Origin: Anianabacter salinae
GTDB taxonomy: Bacteria; Pseudomonadota; Alphaproteobacteria; Rhodobacterales; Rhodobacteraceae
NCBI RefSeq assembly: GCF_019061145.1
Contig: NZ_JAHQZS010000001.1
Location: 558,001-622,000 of the forward strand
Direction of reading: 5' to 3'
DNA length: 64,000 bases
Part shown: positions 57,538 to 64,000 of the stretch, one piece after another
Position numbering within the stretch: position 1 is the first letter of the stretch
Layout of the letters: each line of letters begins with the position of its first letter
Translations under genes and position numbers: made by a program
The notes under the pieces: generated by a model
Database searches by the model: none
Told to the model about the DNA's origin: nothing
The model's input: only the letters and a program-made list of their open reading frames with translations

Positions 57538-58554
57538 TCAGTCGAAGCAGATGGCCTGAAGGCTGATCCAAAGATCGTCGGGCAGGATTTGCCCCGCCAT
57601 CGGGTCCCGGCCCGGGTCGCCCTCGGTCAATGCCGTGGCGAGTGGATCGTCTGACGGCAGCGCGCCCGCGAATGGCGACGAGGGCAGGCCGACCGCCTCG
57701 AACTGGGCGATCAGCGCATCTGGCGCCAGATCGGAGGGCGCGGACGTCACCAGCGTGTCCACATGGTCCCGCAGCGCATTGCCCGGAACGTCGCCCGAGG
57801 TCAGCAGACGGAACGCCGTCACCGGCCCCTGATCTTCAAGCAGGCGGGCGAGCGGGTCGCGCGCCGCCGCCCGCAGGTCTTCGGCCAGAACGAACCCGGC
57901 CAGAACCTCGGGGTCTTCCCAGCGTTCCACCAGATCGCGGTTCAGCACGATGATACCGCCCGGCAGATGCACGGCGCTGTCGATGCCGCCCCTGACGACG
58001 ACAATGCGCCCGGGCCGCCCGCCGCGCAGACGCGCCTGCAGCGCCGCCAGCGCCTGTGTGCCAAGGCGCGACGTGCAGGGTGCGCCGGTGAAGCTTTCCA
58101 TGCTGGACAGAAGCCGCGCGCCGATATCAATCCGCTGCGATGCCGGGACCACGGAGACAGCGTTGCGCACCAGCGCATCCGGCAGCCAGAAGACACCAAG
58201 GCCGAGGATCGCCAGAAGGCTTGCCCCCGCGACCGCCAGCCGAAGCCGTCCGCGCCGGGGGCGCCTGCGCGCCACGGCCCGGCGCACCTGTTCGATGGCC
58301 GCGACCATCGTTTCGTCCTCGATCTCGAGTTCCTCGGCCGAATCGGGGCCGGGCGCGTAGATCGCGGGCGGTCCCGCCTCGCCCCGCAATTCGATCGCGG
58401 CGAGCGACCAGTGCACCAGCGCCCGCTCTGCGGTGTCACTGATCGTCAGCGTCGCATCGCCAAGCGAGACGATCACGTCGCGCCGCTGATCCTCGGCCCC
58501 CGCCCGCCAGAGGCCGGACGCTTCGAGGCGCTGGTATCCAGTAAGCGCCGTCAT
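57538..58554 (-). CDS. membrane-anchored M48-like protein with a lost zinc motif
   Basis: 338 aa. An N-terminal cytoplasmic part (1-100, beta-rich), one membrane helix (LAVAGASLLAILGLGVFW, about 107-124) and a periplasmic domain. The latter has HLPGGIIVLNRDLVERWEDPEVLAGFVLAEDLR, which parallels the M48 peptidase core, where the following segment should read HExxH; here LAEDL replaces it. It is therefore probably an inactive relative. ATG 58554 is used. Function unknown. Confidence 0.75.
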   Translation of the reverse strand: MTALTGYQRLEASGLWRAGAEDQRRDVIVSLGDATLTISDTAERALVHWSLAAIELRGEAGPPAIYAPGPDSAEELEIEDETMVAAIEQVRRAVARRRPRRGRLRLAVAGASLLAILGLGVFWLPDALVRNAVSVVPASQRIDIGARLLSSMESFTGAPCTSRLGTQALAALQARLRGGRPGRIVVVRGGIDSAVHLPGGIIVLNRDLVERWEDPEVLAGFVLAEDLRAAARDPLARLLEDQGPVTAFRLLTSGDVPGNALRDHVDTLVTSAPSDLAPDALIAQFEAVGLPSSPFAGALPSDDPLATALTEGDPGRDPMAGQILPDDLWISLQAICFD

Positions 58555-58634
58555 GGATGATCCACTGTCTGCCCGCGCATGTTCTTGGTGTTTCCCGGCA
58601 TCCTAGCGCATGAGGGCGGCAAGCGGTATAGCCG

Positions 58635-60260
58635 CTAAAGCGCCTTTGCTTTCGCCCGCAGCGCGAATTTCTGGATCTTGCCGGTCGATGTCTTGGGCAA
58701 CTCTTCGAACACGACGCGCTTGGGGGTCTTGAACCCTGCCAGCCGCTCCCGGCAGAAGGCGATCAGGTCTTCTTCTGCCACCTGCTGCCCCTCCTTCACT
58801 TCGACGAAGGCGCAAGGCACCTCGCCCCATGTCTTGTCCGGCTTGGCGACCACGGCGCAGAGCAGCACGGCGGGGTGATGCATCAGCCGGTCCTCGATCT
58901 CGACCGATGACACGTTCTCGCCGCCCGAGATGATGATGTCCTTCGCGCGGTCGGTGATCTTGATGTAGCCATCGCCGTGCAGGAACGCGATGTCGCCGGA
59001 CCGGAACCAGCCGCCCTTGAACGCCTCGGCGGTGGCCTCGGGGTTCTTGTAGTAGCCTTTCATCGTGGCATTGCCGCGCATGACGATCTCGCCCGTGGTG
59101 GCCGCGTCGCGCGGCACTTCGGCATCGTTCTCGCCGTGCACGGTGATCGCCTCCATCATCGGCATCACGACACCCGTGCGCGCCTTGATCTCGGCGCGCT
59201 CGTTTGTCGGAAGCGCGTCCCATTCAGGCTTCCAGGTGCAGTCGGTTGCGGGTCCGTAAACCTCGGTCAGCCCGTAGACCTGCGTGACGTTGAAGCCCAG
59301 CGGCTCGAACGCCTTGAGCGTCGCGGCAGGGGGCGGCGCACCGGCGGTGAACACCTCCACCACATGGTCGAACGCGCGCCGGTCGTCCGGCTTGGCGTTG
59401 ATGATCGCGTTCAGCACGATGGGCGCGCCGCCGAAATGGGTCACGCCCTCGTCCGCGATGGCGCCGTAGATCGCGCGCGCGGTGATGTCGCGGCAGCACA
59501 CCGTGGTGCCAAGCAGCAGCGGCACCATCCAGGGATGGGTCCAGCCGTTGCAATGGAACAGCGGCACGATGGTCAGGTAGACAGGGTAGAGCTGCATCCG
59601 CCACGAGATCAGGTTGCCCATCGTCGCCAGATATGCGCCCCGGTGGTGATAGACGACGCCCTTGGGCCGCCCGGTGGTGCCCGAGGTATAGTTGAGCGCA
59701 AGACTCTCCCACTCGTCCTGCGGCATGATCCATTCGAAGCCGGGATCGCCCTCCGCCACCAGCGCCTCATAGGTCATGTGCCGCCCGCTCGCAGGGAACC
59801 CCGCCGCCTCGTCCGGCACCTCGACCAGCAGCGGCATGGGGCCGTCCATCAGGGCAAGCGCCTCTTCTGCCATGCCAAGCTGCGCCGCATCGACAAGGAC
59901 CACCTTCGCGCCGCCATGCGACAGGATGTAGGCGACCGTGTCGGCATCAAGCCGGGTGTTGATCGCGTTCAGCACCGCGCCCGCAGCAGGTACCGCCCAG
60001 GTCGCCTCGACCTGCGGCGCGACGTTCGGCAGGATCGTCGCGACCACGTCGCCGGGGGCCACGCCTCGCGCCGCCAGCGCCGAGGCCAGCCGCGTCACAC
60101 GGGCGAGGTGCTCGGCGTAAGTCCAGCGCCGCGCTCGGTCGACCAGCGCCGTGCGCTCCGGGGCCAGCAGGGCCGCCCGCCGCAAATGCGACAACGGCGT
60201 CAGCGGCACATGGTTCGCCGCGTTCCGTTCCAGCCCGGTCTCGTCCGCCATCCAGCCCAT
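58635..60260 (-). CDS. acyl-CoA synthetase (AMP-forming)
   Basis: 541 aa ANL-superfamily ligase. The ATP motif is YTSGTTGRPKG, followed by FHCNGWTHPW, YGLTEVYGP and the C-terminal lysine motif LPKTSTGKIQK. ATG 60260 is preferred because GGAGG lies seven bases upstream; ATG 60251 is close behind. Medium-chain, aryl or methylthio acids are possible substrates; the fadJ/thiolase genes downstream fit a beta-oxidation role but are separately oriented. Confidence 0.92.
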   Translation of the reverse strand: MGWMADETGLERNAANHVPLTPLSHLRRAALLAPERTALVDRARRWTYAEHLARVTRLASALAARGVAPGDVVATILPNVAPQVEATWAVPAAGAVLNAINTRLDADTVAYILSHGGAKVVLVDAAQLGMAEEALALMDGPMPLLVEVPDEAAGFPASGRHMTYEALVAEGDPGFEWIMPQDEWESLALNYTSGTTGRPKGVVYHHRGAYLATMGNLISWRMQLYPVYLTIVPLFHCNGWTHPWMVPLLLGTTVCCRDITARAIYGAIADEGVTHFGGAPIVLNAIINAKPDDRRAFDHVVEVFTAGAPPPAATLKAFEPLGFNVTQVYGLTEVYGPATDCTWKPEWDALPTNERAEIKARTGVVMPMMEAITVHGENDAEVPRDAATTGEIVMRGNATMKGYYKNPEATAEAFKGGWFRSGDIAFLHGDGYIKITDRAKDIIISGGENVSSVEIEDRLMHHPAVLLCAVVAKPDKTWGEVPCAFVEVKEGQQVAEEDLIAFCRERLAGFKTPKRVVFEELPKTSTGKIQKFALRAKAKAL

Positions 60261-60382
60261 GCCTGCGCCTCCCCACGCCTTCGTCAGAGCCACAGTAGAT
60301 ACCGGCTGCACCGGAAATGAAAAGCGCGGGGTTCCCCGGGCCGCCCCCGCGCCGTATCACTTTGGCAAACGTGGGGGCGGGC

Positions 60383-61438
60383 ATGAAGCTGACGATCGTG
60401 ACGACGATGCGCAACGAGGCGCCCTATGTGCTGGAATGGGTCGCCTATCACCGCTTGATCGGCGCCACCGACATCCTTGTCTATTCCAACGACTGCGAGG
60501 ACGGCACCGACACCATGCTCGACCGTCTCGCGGCGCGGGGCGAGGTTATCCACGTCCGCAATGACGAGATCGGCAAGAAGGGCATCCAGTGGTCCGCCCT
60601 CGACCGTGCGGGCAGCCATCCCGCCGTGACCGGCGCCGACTGGCTGCTGGTCAGCGACATCGACGAGTTCGTGAACATCAAGGCCGGGGAGGGCACCTTC
60701 GCCGATCTGGTCGCGGCGGTGCCCGCGGCGCAGGCGATCGCGCTGACATGGCGGCTGTTCGGATCGTCGCACCGGATCGAGATCTCGGATCGCCCCGTCA
60801 TCGAGGACTACACCCTTGCCGCGCCGATCCCCTGCCACGCGCCCTGGCAGGCCAGCCAGTTCAAGACGCTGTTCCGCAACGACGGCAGCTACGGCAAGCT
60901 GGGCGTGCACCGCCCGAAGGCGCCCAGGGCCGATGCACGCGACACGGTGGTCTGGACAAACGGGTCGGGCGTGCGAATGCCGCCCGACTTTGCTACGGTG
61001 GCGACCGTGACCTACGGCGCGCTCGCCGGGTACGAGCTGGTCCAGCTGAACCATTATTCGGTGAAATCGGCCTTTGCCTTCCTGGTCAAGGCGGCACGCG
61101 GCCTGCCGAACCGAACGCAAAAGGCTATCGACATCGGCTACTGGTCAGACCGCAATTTCAACACGGCGGAGGACCGCAGCATCCTGCGCCACCTTCCAGC
61201 GCTGCTGGCGCGGCTCGCGGACTTGAGGACAGATCCCGCGCTCGCATCCCTGCACGATGCCGGGCTTGACTGGCACCGAACGCAGGCCGCCGTCGCCTTC
61301 GACACTCTGGAAGGGCTTCAGCTCGTCACGCGCTGCGCCGGGACCGAGCGGCACGACATCGACCAAGGGCTCGCCGCAACACTGTTGCGGAAGCGGATCG
61401 CCCTGCGCGCCCGGCTGCAAAAGGACAACGAGGCGTAG
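60383..61438 (+). CDS. glycosyltransferase family 2-like protein
   Basis: 351 aa soluble protein. It opens MKLTIVTTMRNEAPYVLEW, a GT-A nucleotide-sugar start, with the metal motif in SDIDEFV (D-x-D) near residue 95. A WRLFGSSH segment and a late NHYSVKS motif match the Glyco_tranf_2_4 (GT92-like) type. ATG 60383 is used. Acceptor and sugar are unknown; no polysaccharide genes are adjacent. Confidence 0.88.
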   Translation: MKLTIVTTMRNEAPYVLEWVAYHRLIGATDILVYSNDCEDGTDTMLDRLAARGEVIHVRNDEIGKKGIQWSALDRAGSHPAVTGADWLLVSDIDEFVNIKAGEGTFADLVAAVPAAQAIALTWRLFGSSHRIEISDRPVIEDYTLAAPIPCHAPWQASQFKTLFRNDGSYGKLGVHRPKAPRADARDTVVWTNGSGVRMPPDFATVATVTYGALAGYELVQLNHYSVKSAFAFLVKAARGLPNRTQKAIDIGYWSDRNFNTAEDRSILRHLPALLARLADLRTDPALASLHDAGLDWHRTQAAVAFDTLEGLQLVTRCAGTERHDIDQGLAATLLRKRIALRARLQKDNEA

Positions 61439-61441
61439 GGC

Positions 61442-61530
61442 GGGGAACGCCGCTTGCGGGCATTGAGCCCGCTGCACGGCGTGCGAGACGTTCCCTCTCG
61501 CGCTCTCCCGAGTATTTCGGGACCAAAGAT
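61442..61530. repeat. dispersed intergenic repeat, copy B
   Basis: Matches 29177-29267 over about 90 bases with scattered differences. It starts four bases after the glycosyltransferase stop. Its right end also forms the left arm of the hairpin at 61512-61570. Confidence 0.75.
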
Positions 61531-61570
61531 GAAACGCTTTGCTCCATATTCATCTTTGGTCCTCAAATAC
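61512..61570. terminator. long imperfect hairpin, bidirectional terminator candidate
   Basis: A 20-base arm (61512-61531) pairs with 61551-61570 at 18 of 20 positions, with a 19-base loop. It lies between the convergent glycosyltransferase and fadJ genes. Confidence 0.65.
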
Positions 61571-61581
61571 CTCTGGGGGGT

Positions 61582-61626
61582 CCGGGGGGCAAAGCCCCCC
61601 GGCCGGATCGGGCGCGCAGCGCCCGA
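61582..61626. terminator. two further GC hairpins before the fadJ 3' end
   Basis: A 9-bp perfect stem (61582-61590 with 61594-61602, AAA loop) is followed by an 8-bp perfect stem (61608-61615 with 61619-61626). Together with the long hairpin they form three consecutive structures in 115 bases. Confidence 0.65.
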
Positions 61627-61632
61627 CAACTC

Positions 61633-63834
61633 TCAGGCGGCGTGTGCCGCCTCGGGTCCGAAGCGGCCATAGAAGGTCTCACCCTTCTCTGCCATTTCGC
61701 GCAACAGGTCCGGCGCGGTGAAGCGCGGGCCATGGGCGGAGGTCAGACGGTCGCAGATCTCGACCGCCTTGGCTGCGCCGATGATGTCCAGCCACGAGAA
61801 CGGGCCGCCCGACCAGGGCGCGAAGCCCCAGCCGAGGATCGCGCCGACATCGCCCTCGCGGATGTCCATCAGCACGCCGTCTTCCAGCGCGCGCACCGCT
61901 TCAAGTACCTGTGCCATGAGCAGACGGTGTTGCACCTCGGTCACCTCGGGCTGGTCGTCCTTCACCGCGTAGCGTGCGCCCAGACCGGTCCAGAGACCGT
62001 CGCGCTTGCCCTTGTCGTCGTAGGCATAGAACCCCGCGCTCGACTTGCGGCCCAGGCGGCCCTCGTCCGCCATCCAGAACAGCACCTCGTCCACGGCGCT
62101 GTCGGGATAGGCGTCGCCCATCGCGGCCTTGGTCGCCTTGGCGATCTTCACGCCAAGGTCGATCGAGGTCTCGTCGACCAGTTGCAGCGGACCCAGTGGC
62201 ATCCCCACCAGTTTGGCCGCGTTCTCGATCAGCGGCGGCGTGACGCCTTCGGACACCATCCGCACGCCTTCGTTGATGTAGGGGATGATACAGCGATTGG
62301 CGTAGAAGAACCGCGCGTCGTTCACCACGATGGGCGTCTTGCGGATCTGGCGCACGTAGTCGAGCGCCTTGGCCACCGCGCGGTTGCCGGTTTGCTGGCC
62401 GCGAATGATCTCGACCAGCATCATCTTGTCGACGGGCGAGAAGAAGTGGATGCCGATGAACTGCTCGGGGCGCTTTGACGCCTTGGCAAGGTCCGAGATC
62501 GGCAGGGTCGAGGTGTTGGTGGCGAAGATGCAGTCGTCGCCGATGACGGCCTCGACGCCTCTGGTGACCTCGGCCTTGATCGACGGGTCCTCGAACACTG
62601 CCTCCACGATCAGGTCGCAGCCTTTCAGTGCATCGTATTCCGTCGTGGCGGTGATCCGGCCCAGCACTTGCGCCTTCTTCTCCTCGGTCACCTTCTTGCG
62701 GCTGATGCCCTTGTCGAGAAGGTCTGCGGAGTAGGATTTGCCCTTGTCCGCCGCCTCCTGTTTCTGGTCGATCAGCACCACCTCGATCCCGGCCAGCGCC
62801 GAGACGTAGGCGATGCCCGCGCCCATCATGCCCGCGCCCATGATGCCGACTTTCCTGACCCGCTGGTCGGGCGCGTCGGGGCGGTTTGCACCTTTCTCAA
62901 GCGCGCCCTTGTTGACGAACAGCGACCGGATCATCGCGCCCGAGGACGGGTTCATCATGACGGACGTGAACCAGCGCGCCTCGATCCGCAGGGCGGTGTC
63001 GAAATCGACCATCGCGCCTTCGTAGACCGCAGACAGCAACGCCTTGGCCGCCGGGTAGACGCCCTTGGTCTTGCCGTGGACCATCGCGGATGCGCCGACG
63101 AAGGTCATGTAGCCCGCCGGGTGATAGGGCTCGCCGCCGGGCATCTTGTAGCCCTTGGCATCCCACGGCTTGACGATGTCGGCGTCCTTGGCCGACAGCA
63201 CCCAGTCGCGTGCTGCGGCAACGGGGTCTGCGACGACCTCGTCGATGATCCCCGCCGATTTCGCCTTGGCAGGCTCGCTCAGCTTGCCTTCCAGGAGGAA
63301 GGGCGACGCGCCCATCGCGCCCAACTTGCGCACAAGGCGCGTGGTCCCGCCCGCGCCGGGGAAGATGCCGACCTGGATTTCCGGCAGGCCGATCTTGGCC
63401 TTGGGGTCGTCCTTGGCAAAGATCCGGTGCGTCGCCAGCGGGATCTCCAGACCGATGCCCAGCGCGGTGCCGGGCAGGGCGGCGGCGATCGGCTTGCCAC
63501 CCTTGTTGGTCTTGGGGTCCATGCCCGCGCGCTCGATCTTCCGCAACACGCCGTGCATCTGCATGATGCCGTCGAACACGCCCTTGGCCGGGTTGTCGCC
63601 CGCGCTGTCCTTGAGGCTGGCCAGAACGTTCAGGTCCATCCCGGCGGCGAAATTGTCCGCCTTGCCCGAGGTGATGACGATGCCCTTCACGGCATCGTCC
63701 GCAAGGGCGGCGTCGATATGGCCGTCGAGCGTGCGCAGGGCATCGAAGCTCAGCACGTTCATCGACTTGCCGGGCACGTCCCAGGTGATGAGGGCAACGC
63801 CGTCGTCGCCGGTGGTCATCGTGAAATCAGTCAT
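61633..63834 (-). CDS. fadJ: fatty-acid oxidation multifunctional enzyme (enoyl-CoA hydratase / 3-hydroxyacyl-CoA dehydrogenase)
   Basis: 733 aa. The N-terminal crotonase domain (about 1-200) has FAAGMDLN, ALPGTALGIGLEIPLATH and GLPEIQVGIFPGAGGTTR. The NAD-binding domain begins at KVGIMGAGMMGAGIAY (about 320), with the catalytic HFFSPV histidine. The C-terminal 3HCDH repeats complete it. ATG 63834 is used. Its thiolase partner is 23 bases upstream in the same direction, the usual fadBA-type pair. Confidence 0.95.
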   Translation of the reverse strand: MTDFTMTTGDDGVALITWDVPGKSMNVLSFDALRTLDGHIDAALADDAVKGIVITSGKADNFAAGMDLNVLASLKDSAGDNPAKGVFDGIMQMHGVLRKIERAGMDPKTNKGGKPIAAALPGTALGIGLEIPLATHRIFAKDDPKAKIGLPEIQVGIFPGAGGTTRLVRKLGAMGASPFLLEGKLSEPAKAKSAGIIDEVVADPVAAARDWVLSAKDADIVKPWDAKGYKMPGGEPYHPAGYMTFVGASAMVHGKTKGVYPAAKALLSAVYEGAMVDFDTALRIEARWFTSVMMNPSSGAMIRSLFVNKGALEKGANRPDAPDQRVRKVGIMGAGMMGAGIAYVSALAGIEVVLIDQKQEAADKGKSYSADLLDKGISRKKVTEEKKAQVLGRITATTEYDALKGCDLIVEAVFEDPSIKAEVTRGVEAVIGDDCIFATNTSTLPISDLAKASKRPEQFIGIHFFSPVDKMMLVEIIRGQQTGNRAVAKALDYVRQIRKTPIVVNDARFFYANRCIIPYINEGVRMVSEGVTPPLIENAAKLVGMPLGPLQLVDETSIDLGVKIAKATKAAMGDAYPDSAVDEVLFWMADEGRLGRKSSAGFYAYDDKGKRDGLWTGLGARYAVKDDQPEVTEVQHRLLMAQVLEAVRALEDGVLMDIREGDVGAILGWGFAPWSGGPFSWLDIIGAAKAVEICDRLTSAHGPRFTAPDLLREMAEKGETFYGRFGPEAAHAA

Positions 63835-63857
63835 GGTGATGTCTCCCTGGCGTTGGT

Positions 63858-64000
63858 TTACACGCGCTCGATGATGGTGGCGGCACCCATGCCGGACGCG
63901 ACGCACAGCGTGGCAAGTCCGACGCCCTTGCCGGACCGCTCCAGCTCGTCGAGCAGCGTGCCGAGGATGATCGCGCCGGTGGCGCCCAAGGGGTGGCCCA
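63858..64000 (-). CDS. fadA: acetyl-CoA acyltransferase (thiolase), C-terminal part
   Basis: Partial: only the last 47 codons are in the window. The translated end has GHPLGATG, which holds the catalytic histidine, and [16 protein letters not shown], which holds the second active-site cysteine. Both are diagnostic of thiolases. Upstream of fadJ on the minus strand, so it forms the thiolase step of beta-oxidation. Confidence 0.93.
   Translation of the reverse strand, partial: GHPLGATGAIILGTLLDELERSGKGVGLATLCVASGMGAATIIERV

Overview
The window is GC-rich, densely coded chromosomal DNA from an alphaproteobacterium, most likely a Rhodobacterales (Paracoccaceae/Roseobacter-type) species. The evidence is the gene content and its arrangement: a Tad/Flp pilus cluster with very short Flp pilins, an aa3 oxidase operon ordered ctaC-ctaB-small membrane protein-ctaG-ctaE-surf1, TTTGCAAA sites upstream of a propionyl-CoA synthetase, a tiny membrane protein usually mislabelled 'CTP synthetase' in this order, and intergenic repeats of a type I associate with the group. 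No rRNA, tRNA, CRISPR array, complete insertion sequence or prophage was seen.

Layout. 1-4104 (minus): start of a tad locus (two flp pilins, cpaB, cpaC, an OmpA-like lipoprotein) running off the left edge. 4435-6643: a lytic transglycosylase and a HAD-UbiA fusion. 7023-7520: two small secreted paralogues. 7611-9995 (minus): CoA-transferase genes scoA and scoB with a LOV-domain histidine kinase between them. 10105-16260 (minus): topA, dprA, an acetyltransferase and tldD. 16458-23951: the cytochrome oxidase operon, continuing without a large gap into thrC, an M16 peptidase and an acetyltransferase; an FNR-like box lies upstream. 24057-32519: a metallo-beta-lactamase-fold protein, a FAD oxidase, ynfA, apt, a His-rich secreted protein, mtnP, hrpB and a DUF3108 protein. 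32628-37593: meaB, an alpha/beta-hydrolase-like protein, rpmB, two periplasmic copper-related genes, a 2OG-Fe(II) oxygenase, a sirtuin and a lipoprotein.

37787-43221 holds the accessory DNA. A DNA methyltransferase gene survives only as N- and C-terminal stubs. Its middle is replaced by a two-gene, one-base-overlapping cassette: an uncharacterised 248-aa protein followed by a PIN-domain nuclease, which looks like an atypical toxin-antitoxin or defence module. After acyP and lepA comes a strikingly AT-rich gene encoding an HTH plus C-terminal membrane protein of unknown function.

43382-64000 is again core metabolism: an alpha/beta hydrolase, glyA, nadK, prpE, maeB, a tightly overlapping nucleoside-salvage operon (cdd-deoA-deoB-add-upp), a secreted Pro-rich protein, a membrane-anchored degenerate M48-like protein, an acyl-CoA synthetase, a glycosyltransferase, and fadJ with the end of a thiolase gene. 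Themes that tie genes together are propionate and short acyl-CoA use (scoAB, meaB, prpE, fadJ/thiolase), cytochrome oxidase assembly and copper delivery (ctaB, ctaG, surf1, PCu(A)C), and nucleobase salvage (apt, mtnP, deo/add/upp). Assignments come from reading translated sequence and remembered family motifs; no database search was possible.
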